DNA of 64,000 nt from Pseudomonadota bacterium (lineage in GTDB: Bacteria > Pseudomonadota > Alphaproteobacteria > Acetobacterales > Acetobacteraceae). Every line of letters begins with the position of its first letter. The first letter of the stretch is position 1. The DNA is taken from positions 62,001-126,000 of the forward strand of contig JAJYYH010000033.1 in assembly GCA_021801255.1 (NCBI GenBank), given 5' to 3'. This document shows, one piece after another, positions 22,235-30,040 of the stretch. Under the pieces are notes generated by a model. That model saw only the letters and a program-made list of their open reading frames with translations. It was not told the origin of the DNA and did no database searches. The translations under genes were made by a program, and so were the position numbers.

Positions 22235-23538
22235 GTCAGCCTCAAAATCTGTTCAACGCCGGCCAAGAAGGGGCCGAACGCCGGAAGATAGCGCTCGGCG
22301 GTGAGCAAAGACTTGTCCGCCCGCGGGTCAAAACGCGCATAGCTCTCGTCCGCGCGGATTTCGAGCGGGTAATGCGGCGCATCGTCGTCGTCAACGTCGA
22401 ACGTGAAAGCCAGAGCCTCAGACGCGGGCGAATCCGCTGTCGTGGATTGCGTCTCGTCGTCGTATAAAGATTCTCTCCAGAGATCCCAGCTTTTCTCACG
22501 GAATTCCGAAAGCGCATTTTCCTGCGGCGGCGCTTTGGCGTGTACCATTTTGAACGCACCGCGAATATCCGCGCCACCCACCTCAGGATCGAAGGCGCTG
22601 CGCAGGCCGTCGAACAAAATGGTGAAATCATCAAAGCTTTGCTCGCTCGCCGTCGCGAACAAAAGCACTTTGCCGCCGAGGCCGAGAAGCAAGCTGCCGG
22701 AAGTCTCATGCAGGCCAGCCCGGCCGTCGATCAGAACGATGTCATACGCGCGCCGCTCGCAAAGTTTTCTGATCAATAGATCGGCTTTTTGCGCGAAGTT
22801 GAAACCGGCAAACGTCGCGCTGACCGAGCCGGGGATATAAGCCCGCGCGAGTTTGGAGAGATAGGCGCCTGGCGCGCGCCCGCGCGCCGGCACGACGTCG
22901 ACCACCGCTCTGTTTGAGGTGAACGAGCTTGGGCTGATCATGTCCACTAGCATCTCGTCGCTTTCAGCACCGGCGGCGAGCGCGGCAAACCAGTCCACAA
23001 CGCCAAAATCTGGCATCTCGTCGCGGCCGAGCAGCGTCGAGCCAAGTCCCGGCGCCTCCAGATCGAGATCGACGATGAGAAGGTTATAGCCGCGCGCGGC
23101 GAGATGCGCCGCCGTAATGGCAAGCGCCGTCGAGCGTCCGACGCCGCCTTTCACCGAGTGAAAAACCAGGCGTTGCGGCTGTTCGGCCAGCGGCGCCGGC
23201 CGCACCAGCCACTCGCCCCCAGCCACGCGGCGATCGATCAGCCGCACCGGGGAATCGGCGGCGATCGCGAGCGAGGGCTCCCGCAAGAATTCTTGCAGCT
23301 TGGTCTCGGCAACGCCGGTGACCAGCCCTTCGCCCGGCGCGGCATAGGCGCCAAGCCGGGCGCGGACGCTCTCGAGATCCGCTACCAGACGCTTGGCGTT
23401 ATCCTCTATCGTCACCAGGCGCAACTGGCCGTAAATGTCGCGGATGAGCCGGCCCTTGCCCGCCCCCTCGCGGCCAAGTTTACCCTCGATCCAGCGCGCA
23501 AATTCCTCGGGGGCGTTATCGAAGGTTACGTTGGGCAC
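22231..23538 (-). CDS. ParA/MinD-like ATPase with a KGGVGRS deviant Walker A
   Basis: This 435-residue protein has a P-loop of the SIMIBI type at residues 130-136 (KGGVGRS), where the usual invariant lysine of GKT/GKS is an arginine and the signature lysine K130 is kept. A VDLDLEAPG motif at residues 156-164 and IVLIDGRAG near 268 complete the nucleotide site. The N-terminal 120 residues form a helical region of unknown role (EFARWIEGKLGREGAGKGRL). Arginine in the P-loop may reduce hydrolysis. It starts 3 bp after the HEPN stop and overlaps the next gene, so all three are co-translated. Confidence 0.8.
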   Translation of the reverse strand: MPNVTFDNAPEEFARWIEGKLGREGAGKGRLIRDIYGQLRLVTIEDNAKRLVADLESVRARLGAYAAPGEGLVTGVAETKLQEFLREPSLAIAADSPVRLIDRRVAGGEWLVRPAPLAEQPQRLVFHSVKGGVGRSTALAITAAHLAARGYNLLIVDLDLEAPGLGSTLLGRDEMPDFGVVDWFAALAAGAESDEMLVDMISPSSFTSNRAVVDVVPARGRAPGAYLSKLARAYIPGSVSATFAGFNFAQKADLLIRKLCERRAYDIVLIDGRAGLHETSGSLLLGLGGKVLLFATASEQSFDDFTILFDGLRSAFDPEVGGADIRGAFKMVHAKAPPQENALSEFREKSWDLWRESLYDDETQSTTADSPASEALAFTFDVDDDDAPHYPLEIRADESYARFDPRADKSLLTAERYLPAFGPFLAGVEQILRLT

Positions 23539-23541
23539 GGT

Positions 23542-23928
23542 CTAGGGTCTCCCCATCTGCTTAAACACGCTATCGACATCCTTATGCCAGTTTTGCCATC
23601 GCGTCTCGGCGTCGGCTTTTTTCATATTCGGCTCGTAGCGTAAATCTGCCGTCCAGCCGTCAAGGAACTTGGGCGCCAACACTTGCGATACCTTGGACAT
23701 GACATGACCATAACCGCTGTTGCTTATTGCCGCTTGCAAAGCCGGAAAATGGCAGCGAAGGCCCGATTTCCAATCAATGGTTATGCCGGCGCGCGTGAGT
23801 TCTGCCTTGACGAGGCACTCCGCCGCGAATCCAATCAGATGCCCCGCGTTCTGATACCGGCCATGCTCGGCAAGTTTTTTCGCGTCTCTCCTGTGACGTT
23901 CCGCCGCCTGTCCGAAATCATCTGCCAT
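23542..23928 (-). CDS. HEPN-domain protein with intact R-x4-H motif
   Basis: This 128-residue protein starts at the ATG at 23928 (MADDFGQAAERHRRDAKKLA). The four-helix HEPN layout is visible: AGHLIGFAAECLVKAELTRA near residues 28-48, and the C-terminal helix has R110-W-Q-N-W-H115, an R-x4-H motif used by HEPN ribonucleases as the catalytic site. Acidic and basic partners around it are unremarkable. HEPN proteins often act as RNA-cleaving effectors in toxin-antitoxin and defence systems. First gene of the operon at 20756-23928, with a 107 bp gap upstream to the replication genes. Confidence 0.75.
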   Translation of the reverse strand: MADDFGQAAERHRRDAKKLAEHGRYQNAGHLIGFAAECLVKAELTRAGITIDWKSGLRCHFPALQAAISNSGYGHVMSKVSQVLAPKFLDGWTADLRYEPNMKKADAETRWQNWHKDVDSVFKQMGRP

Positions 23929-24035
23929 CGTTTGTCCGCGTTTCCAGGGCGCCTTTGGCCCGGCGACGGGCGTCGGCACGAGCGATTCCGGCGATAGCGT
24001 AACACGGGCGCAAGCAATGGAAAATCCGCGCTCGC

Positions 24036-24617
24036 TCACCGCCCCGCCAGCGCCACCACCAGCAACCCCACCGCCTCCCTGTGCCAGCGCTGCACCGCCT
24101 TGTGGTCGGCGCCCAAGGCGGCTCCCAGGCGGCGCCACGGATAAAGATGGCGGCCGGTGAGGGGGTGGGTGAGGGCGCGGGCGGCGGCGATGCGGCGGAG
24201 CACGTAGCGCGCGTCGGGGATCAGGGCGAGCCAGGAAAACGCCTCGTCCATGCGCGAGATGCGCGCCGCACTCGGCACCGGCGGGCGGAGGCGGGCGCTC
24301 TCGTCCCAGCCATAGGCCTCGGCGGCCGTGCGGACGATCTCGAGCGTGCCCATGCGCAGCCCGGTCGAGTAGCCGCGCATGGGCAAGGCGAGCAGCGTCG
24401 CCCCGGCTTCCTCCAACCGCGCGATCACCTCCTCCGCGCCATATTGTGCGCCATGGGGCGCGCCATGGGGCGCGCCATTCTCGACCGCGGGCAAGTGCCG
24501 CAGGGCGGGGTGCGGCGCGCCATTCCTCCCCGTCTTCGACGGGGAGAATGGCGCGGCCCACCCAGCGCCCGCCGCCCGCGCCAAACCCGCGCCATACCCT
24601 CTCTCTTGATCCGGCAT
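24036..24617 (-). CDS. DUF6362-like phage protein
   Basis: The ATG at 24617 gives 193 residues (MPDQERGYGAGLARAAGAGW). The longer upstream frame is shadow sequence. The last 130 residues contain EEVIARLEEAGATLLALPMR, VRTAAEAYGWDESARLRPPV, ISRMDEAFSWLALIPDARYV and AALGADHKAVQRWHREAVGL. This pattern of R-M-D-E with a late W-R-L-G helix resembles the DUF6362 family of phage and element proteins with a helix-turn-helix-like end. Low-complexity repeats of GAPH type occupy residues 50-60. It follows the RepA-type ATPase gene directly. Confidence 0.6.
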   Translation of the reverse strand: MPDQERGYGAGLARAAGAGWAAPFSPSKTGRNGAPHPALRHLPAVENGAPHGAPHGAQYGAEEVIARLEEAGATLLALPMRGYSTGLRMGTLEIVRTAAEAYGWDESARLRPPVPSAARISRMDEAFSWLALIPDARYVLRRIAAARALTHPLTGRHLYPWRRLGAALGADHKAVQRWHREAVGLLVVALAGR

Positions 24618-24619
24618 CG

Positions 24620-25849
24620 TCACTCTCCTGTCGTGGCATTGGCGCCCCGCGCGCCGGGGCGTTTGGCGTCCATCACGCGCACGCCCTGGCGCTGCTTGCG
24701 CTGGGCGGGGTCGCGGTATTCGGTCTCGTAGAGCAGCCCGTGTTCGAGCCAGGTGCCGATGACCTGCGCGGCTTGCGCCTCGGTCAGGGCAAAGCGCTCG
24801 ATCAAGACGCGCCCGGCCCAGCGCGCCGCGCCCAGGCCACGGCGATGCGCGGCGTAGAGCAGGCCGGCTTCCGGCCCGGCGGCGATCAGGTCGAGCGCCT
24901 GGTTGCAGTCCTCCGGGGAAAGCCTGGCCCACACCGTGGCGGGGCGAAACCGCGCGATGGCCGCCACCCAGTCGCCCTTGGGATAGGCGGGCGTGGCGTT
25001 GCCGAGGGAAACACTCTCCAGCCGGTACCAGGCCGCGCGGGCGGCGCGCGGGGCGAGGTTGGTTTTCACGTCGTCGAGCCGGACATGGCGCCAGCGCTCG
25101 GCCTCGGGGATGCCGATCTCGCCGGCCTCCTCGGCGCTCATCGGCGAGAGGATCTGGGCGATGCGCGCGGCATCCGTCAGCGCCTTGGCGCCGCGCGCCG
25201 CCTCGACATCCGCCCCCGCGCCCTTCCGCACATGGTGGATCAGCAGCACCGCCGCCCCCGTCGCCTCCGCCACTTCCGCCCAGGCGGTCGCGGCGGCGTC
25301 CATGTGCGGGTTGGAGTTTTCCTCCAAATGGTGCGATTTGACGAAGGGATCGACGATGATGCAGCCGATCGCCCCCGCCCGCGCCGCCTCGATCACGCCC
25401 TCCTGGTCGGGAAAAATGACGCTGCGATCAGGGGTTTCCTCGGCCATCACGAGCCGGCGCGTGCGCCCGGAATGGAGGAAGAGGCGGCCGAAAACCTCCT
25501 CGCGCGCGATGCCGTGGTGCAGCATGCAGGCTGCGACGCGGCGGTTCAGCTCGTCCATCGGGTCTTCGAGGTTGAGCAGCCAGACCGGCGTTGCGTGATG
25601 CACGCGCTCGCCGAGCAGCGGCCGGCCGGTGGCCAGCGCCAGGGCTTCCGCGATGGCGAGCGCCGATTTGCCAACGCCGCCCGGCGCCACCAGCACCGAG
25701 ACGAAGCCCGCGACGAGGGCCGTGCCATAGAGCCAGGGCCGGGGCGCGATCGTCGCGGGGGCGGGGAGGGCGGCGGGGACGGCGAGCAGCGGCTCGGCGG
25801 GCCAGAACTCCCACCCCGGGGCGAGACCGTTTCCCCCCGCTTGCCTCAC
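24620..25849 (-). CDS. RepA-type replicative helicase/ATPase
   Basis: This 409-residue protein begins MRQAGGNGLAPGWEFWPAEP. Walker A is LVAPGGVGKSALA (near residue 54), Walker B is CIIVDPFVKSHH, and LLIHHVRKG follows, all as in the RecA-fold AAA_25/RepA primase-helicase proteins of plasmids and phages. The C-terminal 90 residues include a winged-helix-like ALTEAQAAQVIGTWLEHGLL. It unwinds or loads the replication fork of the element. The ATG overlaps the stop of the upstream HTH gene (25846-25849), and the next gene follows 2 bp downstream. Confidence 0.8.
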   Translation of the reverse strand: MRQAGGNGLAPGWEFWPAEPLLAVPAALPAPATIAPRPWLYGTALVAGFVSVLVAPGGVGKSALAIAEALALATGRPLLGERVHHATPVWLLNLEDPMDELNRRVAACMLHHGIAREEVFGRLFLHSGRTRRLVMAEETPDRSVIFPDQEGVIEAARAGAIGCIIVDPFVKSHHLEENSNPHMDAAATAWAEVAEATGAAVLLIHHVRKGAGADVEAARGAKALTDAARIAQILSPMSAEEAGEIGIPEAERWRHVRLDDVKTNLAPRAARAAWYRLESVSLGNATPAYPKGDWVAAIARFRPATVWARLSPEDCNQALDLIAAGPEAGLLYAAHRRGLGAARWAGRVLIERFALTEAQAAQVIGTWLEHGLLYETEYRDPAQRKQRQGVRVMDAKRPGARGANATTGE

Positions 25850-26130
25850 GCGAAAACCGGCAGCGGATAGGCGCTCCCGGCGAGCAGGGTGTTTTCCGTG
25901 AGCAGGCCCCAGGCGAGCGGGTGGCCGGCGGCCAGCGGCGCGCGATCCGGGACCGGGGCGGGCATGGCGGCGCGCGGGGCGCGGGTTGCGCCGATTTTCC
26001 GCCCGCGCTCGATCACCGCGTTGCGGCTGACGCCGAAGGCCCGCGCGATCTCATCCCAGGAGAGCCCGGCCGCGCGGGCGCGTTTGAGGGCGAGGTCGTT
26101 GGGTTCGGTCCAGGTGAGTTTTTGCGGCAT
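25846..26130 (-). CDS. GcrA-like helix-turn-helix protein
   Basis: The ATG at 26130 gives 94 residues beginning MPQKLTWTEPNDLALKRARA. The first 45 residues form a three-helix DNA-binding unit (LKRARAAGLSWDEIARAFGV then SRNAVIERGRKIG), similar to the GcrA or phage early-region HTH. The C-terminal half is low-complexity. It leads the minus-strand replication operon, divergent from the XRE repressor, with the operator region in between. Confidence 0.65.
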   Translation of the reverse strand: MPQKLTWTEPNDLALKRARAAGLSWDEIARAFGVSRNAVIERGRKIGATRAPRAAMPAPVPDRAPLAAGHPLAWGLLTENTLLAGSAYPLPVFA

Positions 26131-26158
26131 GGGCGTCTCCTCCGGGGTGGGCGGCCGC

Positions 26159-26210
26159 ATTGTTAGTTATGCTTTCTAACAATGTCAACAATTCTAACTG
26201 GCATTGTTAG
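26159..26210. promoter_or_regulatory. Operator array between divergent HTH genes
   Basis: The half-site ATTGTTAG occurs at 26159-26166 and 26203-26210. Its exact reverse complement CTAACAAT is at 26176-26183, giving a perfect dyad with a 9-bp spacer. A shorter dyad (CTAAC, seven bases, GTTAG) is at 26194-26210. This is the layout of CI/Cro-type operators that control both the XRE gene and the minus-strand replication operon. Confidence 0.7.
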
Positions 26211-26215
26211 AAAAA

Positions 26216-26584
26216 ATGACCTATGCCCCGGAGATGGCCACCACCCCGCCTGTTCCGCCCGACACCGTCGGCGCCCGCATCCGCGCGGCGCGGGCCGAAC
26301 GTGGGCTGACCCAGGAGGCGCTGGCGGCGCGGATCGGCGTCTCGCGCTCGGCGGTGGCGCAGTGGGAGACCGAGCGGGCCGGCCAGATCCGCGGCAATCT
26401 CGGGCGCATCGCCGAGGCTCTCGCGGTCTCGGTGGAATTTCTGCTCTTCGGCGCCGACAAACAGGCCCCCCGCGAGGCCATCTCGGGCGACGAACTCGCC
26501 CTCCTGCGCCTCTACCGCGAACTTTCCCCCGAGGACCGCGCGATGCTGCTCACAACGGCACGGCGGCTGGCGCGGGGAGGGTAG
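26216..26584 (+). CDS. XRE-family repressor
   Basis: This 122-residue protein was started at the ATG at 26216 (MTYAPEMATTPPVPPDTVGA). An ATG at 26234 would give a shorter form. A classical Cro/C1 helix-turn-helix spans residues 22-75: [20 protein letters not shown], then RIGVSRSAVAQWETERAG. The remainder is a short helical domain (LRLYRELSPEDRAMLLTTA). It is most likely the lysogeny-type repressor of the replication module, acting on the half-sites just upstream. Confidence 0.8.
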   Translation: MTYAPEMATTPPVPPDTVGARIRAARAERGLTQEALAARIGVSRSAVAQWETERAGQIRGNLGRIAEALAVSVEFLLFGADKQAPREAISGDELALLRLYRELSPEDRAMLLTTARRLARGG

Positions 26585-26711
26585 GGGGCGGAGTGCCAGA
26601 ACAAAGCTTGAGTCCTTGTGAGAGAGGGCGCATGCCTCGCGACATCCCACGATAATAATCCGTGCCGGCCCATTTTTATCCGGCCTAGCCAGGCAATGAC
26701 AGGGAGTCTCC

Positions 26712-27527
26712 ATGGCCATCGAAGACGCGCGCTACCTGAAAACGGTGCTCGACCCGATCCGGGTGTGCGCGCGTTACCGTCCGAAATTCGGGCAAGGAGC
26801 CAAGGGCAGTGGCCTCACGCTCGCCGAGTTTCAGACCCTCTATCGGAACGATCCGTTTTATAGCTGGTTCGGTCTCGATAATCCGCTGATCTACGCAGCC
26901 CATAAGGCGGCGGGTGGCCTGACCAGTGTTTATCGCCAGATTGGCATGGGCTGCGAGAGACTGTTCCGCACTATTCTGCAAGACGCGCTCGGTCTCGCCG
27001 CGTCCGATGTAACTTGGTCCTACGAGGCGCCGACGCAGAGCGGGAAGGTTCGCACGCTCCATCTTGACGGCAGGGTGCCGCTCGACAGGATTGGCGACGC
27101 CAGGAAGCGCGACCGTTTCCATGCCTGGATGAAGCGGTCCGCGGAAAAGATTGGCGTTGATCAGGGGATATTTGAGAAACTAGGCGGCGCTGTCTTCGAA
27201 GTTCGCCAAGGCTACAAGAGCAAGGACTCGAAGCGTCAGAACGCCGATATCGCCAACGCGGCGTCCGCCTACAGCAAGGCTTATCTTCCTTGCGCGGTTA
27301 TTCTATCGGCACAGATCGACAGCGACATTCTGCTGCGCTACCGCGCGGCGAAATGGGCCATCGTGATCGGGATCGAGGGAGCCAACGACCCCGTGACATC
27401 GACCTACGATTTCATGCGTGACGTGGTGGGCTATGATCTCGCTGCATTTTTCATGCGCAATAGCGCGACGTTTCAGGCGGAAATCGCCGCCGCCCTCAAG
27501 ACCCTCCTAACCCCGGAAGCAACATGA
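26712..27527 (+). CDS. Probable restriction endonuclease or partner protein of the methylase
   Basis: This 271-residue protein begins MAIEDARYLKTVLDPIRVCA. The segment VFEVRQGYKSKDSKRQNADI near residues 155-175 carries the charged residues expected of a PD-(D/E)xK-like nuclease site, though the motif is not a textbook match. The rest shows no other motif. It ends by overlapping the methyltransferase start (27524-27527), the arrangement of many type II restriction-modification pairs. No known family was recognised, so the nuclease call depends mainly on the partner. Confidence 0.55.
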   Translation: MAIEDARYLKTVLDPIRVCARYRPKFGQGAKGSGLTLAEFQTLYRNDPFYSWFGLDNPLIYAAHKAAGGLTSVYRQIGMGCERLFRTILQDALGLAASDVTWSYEAPTQSGKVRTLHLDGRVPLDRIGDARKRDRFHAWMKRSAEKIGVDQGIFEKLGGAVFEVRQGYKSKDSKRQNADIANAASAYSKAYLPCAVILSAQIDSDILLRYRAAKWAIVIGIEGANDPVTSTYDFMRDVVGYDLAAFFMRNSATFQAEIAAALKTLLTPEAT

Positions 27528-28768
27528 GCGCCACGTTGAGAGAACGGCTTCGCCAGCGCGCGGATTACACACATAAGCACAATCTCGGAACGGGGCGGCA
27601 CGGATGGCTCAGATTGACCCCCGCCTATTCGGTAAAGATCGTCGAGGAGCTTATCAGCCAATATCCGAAGGGGCTGCGGATTCTTGATCCATTTTGCGGC
27701 ACCGCGACGACCGCTCTGAGCGCCGCCTATCACGGGCATCAGGGCGTGACGACGGACATCAATCCGTTTCTTGTCTGGCTAGGCCAGGCCAAGGTATCCC
27801 ATTATCCTCCTGGCACGATCGCGGCAACGCGCGACGCATGCACGCATGCGCTCGCCCTCGTGCGGAAGCGAAAAATCGCGCCAGCGTCAACCCCGCCGAT
27901 CCATAAAATCGAAAGATGGTGGAGCAAGGAGGCGCTCGATTTTCTGCGCGCCCTGAAAGCGGCGATCGCGGCCGCGACGGAAGCCGGCTCCGGCGAGCGA
28001 ACGCTTCTGGACGTCGCTTTCTGCCGGACGCTGATCGCTGTTTCGAATGCCGCCTTCAATCACCAATCGTTATCATTCAAGGATAATGGACAGACAGCCT
28101 TCGCGCTGGACCACGACATGACAGGAATGTTCGCCAAGGATGTGCGTTTCGTTCTGGATGGCGCCGCCGACAACCCGGATGGTTCCGGCCGGGTGCTGCT
28201 CGGGGACGCGCGCAATCCAACCGCCGGGCTTGACGGCCAGTTCGATCTGGTCATTACCTCCCCGCCCTATGCCAACCGGATGTCGTATATACGTGAATTG
28301 CGACCCTATATGTACTGGCTGAATTATCTTGCGAACGGCCGTGACGCGGGGGATCTCGACTGGTTGGCGATCGGTGGAACCTGGGGCATTGCCACGAGCC
28401 GTCTCGTCGAATGGGAACGGGGAGCGGACATGCTCGTCAACGCCACCCTCGACTCCGCGCTTGATCGCATCGCGCATCATGACAACAAGAATGGGCGTAT
28501 CCTGGCCAACTATGTCGCAAAATATTTTGACGATATGTGGATACATTTTCAGGGGCTGCCGCGTGTTCTGGCTTCGGGCGCCGAACTGCACTACATTGTC
28601 GGGAACTCGACATTCTATGGCGTTCTTCTGCCGGTCGAGCAAATCTACGCCGAGATGCTGGCGGCACTTGGCTTCAGCCGGATCGAGTGTCGCCCAATCC
28701 GTAAGCGCAACTCAAAAAAAGAGCTGATCGAGTTCGACGTTACCGCGCGCTGGCTGGCGCGGGGATAG
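27524..28768 (+). CDS. DNA methyltransferase (gamma class, N4-cytosine or N6-adenine)
   Basis: This 414-residue protein has motif I LRILDPFCGTATT near residue 52, then motif X-like and helical segments. The catalytic motif IV is TSPPYANR near residue 243. The presence of SPPY indicates methylation of an exocyclic amino group (N4-cytosine or N6-adenine). Motif I precedes motif IV, as in the gamma class. It starts 4 bp inside the upstream gene and ends before the AlbA_2 gene. The recognition sequence cannot be read from the DNA. Composition is clearly less GC-rich than the host background, which supports recent acquisition. Confidence 0.85.
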   Translation: MSATLRERLRQRADYTHKHNLGTGRHGWLRLTPAYSVKIVEELISQYPKGLRILDPFCGTATTALSAAYHGHQGVTTDINPFLVWLGQAKVSHYPPGTIAATRDACTHALALVRKRKIAPASTPPIHKIERWWSKEALDFLRALKAAIAAATEAGSGERTLLDVAFCRTLIAVSNAAFNHQSLSFKDNGQTAFALDHDMTGMFAKDVRFVLDGAADNPDGSGRVLLGDARNPTAGLDGQFDLVITSPPYANRMSYIRELRPYMYWLNYLANGRDAGDLDWLAIGGTWGIATSRLVEWERGADMLVNATLDSALDRIAHHDNKNGRILANYVAKYFDDMWIHFQGLPRVLASGAELHYIVGNSTFYGVLLPVEQIYAEMLAALGFSRIECRPIRKRNSKKELIEFDVTARWLARG

Positions 28769-28785
28769 GGGAGAGGAAAAAGGCC

Positions 28786-29937
28786 ATGGCTCTGCGTTAT
28801 ATTCTGTTTGACGACATCACGGAACAACATCTTCGCGGCTTGATCGAGAACAAGGCGGCGGAGAGTCTTGACATCGACTACAAGCGCCAGACCTATGGCG
28901 GGAAAGATTCGGACAGGAAGGAATTTCTTGCCGATGTCTCCTCCTTCGCCAATGCCGGAGGCGGCGATATCGTCATCGGCATGGCGGAAAAAGAGGGTGT
29001 TCCGATCGCCATAGCCCCTTTCACGGAAGACGCGGATAAAGAGCGCCGCCGGCTCGAACAGATGGCACGCGACGGGATCGAGCCGCGCATCATCGGGCTT
29101 GCCGTTCGCATCGTTCCGGTTTCCGGCGGTGTTGTTCTCGTCGTGCGGATTCCAAAAAGCTACAACCCGCCGCATCGGGTCGCGTTTCAAGGCGCCAAAC
29201 GGTTTTATGCGCGCAGCTCGGGCGGGAGATACGAACCCAATGTCGAGGAACTGCGCAATCTGTTCCTCGCGACGCCGCATCTTCATGAGCGCATCCGCGC
29301 CTTCCGCATGGAACGCATCGCCCGCATCCTGGCCCGCGAAACCCCGGTGCCACTTTTCACATATCGCAACCGGTTTTTCGTGCTGCATGTTGTTCCCTAC
29401 AGCGCATTTGGCATGGGGCAGGCGTTGGTGCTTGAGCAGGCGATGCATAGTTTGCAGTTTCTTGCCCCTCTTGGCAGCGAATTCCCAAGCGGTCAGCGTT
29501 TTAATTTCGATGGATTTATTGCGCTAACAAATCCTGATAAAGATGCGCCTGCTCAACGGGCATATTGCCAGGTGTTTCGCTCCGGCGCGGTCGAGAACGT
29601 GGCCGCGCTCGACGCACGCTCAGTCATATCGACGCAGAAGCTGAGCGTTTGGGTCAAAGACTATGCGTCCAAACATGCTAGGGCGCTTGGGAAGTGCGGT
29701 GCCGCTCCGCCCTACGCGGTGCTGGTGAGCCTGCTCGGGATGAGAGGTGTGCGCTTCGGCCTCTACAGAAGTGTAATGCAGGAATACACCCTCCCTGCGG
29801 ATCGCGACCATTACCATTTCGCTGAAGGCGTGTTCGAGACGCTGCCGCGCGATGACCCCGAGGCGAGAGCCGCGCTTCGCCCGACGCTTCACCACATGGC
29901 AAGCCTGATGGGCCACGCTCATAGCACGATCGCTTGA
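28786..29937 (+). CDS. AlbA_2 (Schlafen-like) domain protein
   Basis: This 383-residue protein has an N-terminal AlbA_2 domain, visible as SLDIDYKRQTYGGKDSDRKE followed by EFLADVSSFANAGGGDIVIG and MAEKEGVPIAI. The remaining 250 residues are mixed alpha/beta without an obvious motif (SVWVKDYASKHARALGKCGA). AlbA_2 proteins are nucleic-acid binding and some belong to defence loci. It starts 17 bp after the methylase stop, so may be part of the same transcript. Function is inferred only from the domain and the surroundings. Confidence 0.8.
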   Translation: MALRYILFDDITEQHLRGLIENKAAESLDIDYKRQTYGGKDSDRKEFLADVSSFANAGGGDIVIGMAEKEGVPIAIAPFTEDADKERRRLEQMARDGIEPRIIGLAVRIVPVSGGVVLVVRIPKSYNPPHRVAFQGAKRFYARSSGGRYEPNVEELRNLFLATPHLHERIRAFRMERIARILARETPVPLFTYRNRFFVLHVVPYSAFGMGQALVLEQAMHSLQFLAPLGSEFPSGQRFNFDGFIALTNPDKDAPAQRAYCQVFRSGAVENVAALDARSVISTQKLSVWVKDYASKHARALGKCGAAPPYAVLVSLLGMRGVRFGLYRSVMQEYTLPADRDHYHFAEGVFETLPRDDPEARAALRPTLHHMASLMGHAHSTIA

Positions 29938-29964
29938 GCGCTCCGCCATCCCCCCGTACCCTTC

Positions 29965-30040
29965 GGGAAAAAAGTTCTTTGGTTCTTTCAAGAAAGAACT
30001 TCTTTTTTACAAAAAAGAAGCAAAAAACTTTTACCCCGTT
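29965..30040 (+). repeat. AT-rich direct repeat, copy 1
   Basis: About 76 bp begin with GGGAAAAAAGTTCTTTGG and end near CAAAAAACTTTTACCCC. Small inverted repeats inside (TTCTTTTTT paired with AAAAAAGAA) suggest hairpins. It is nearly identical to 31658-31738 except for a four-base insertion there, and stands out from the GC-rich background. Confidence 0.85.

Noticed and set aside
23542-24639. Longer HEPN frame of 365 codons
   Set aside because: The first 237 codons overlap the DUF6362 gene and have shadow composition. The ATG at 23928 gives a complete HEPN domain.
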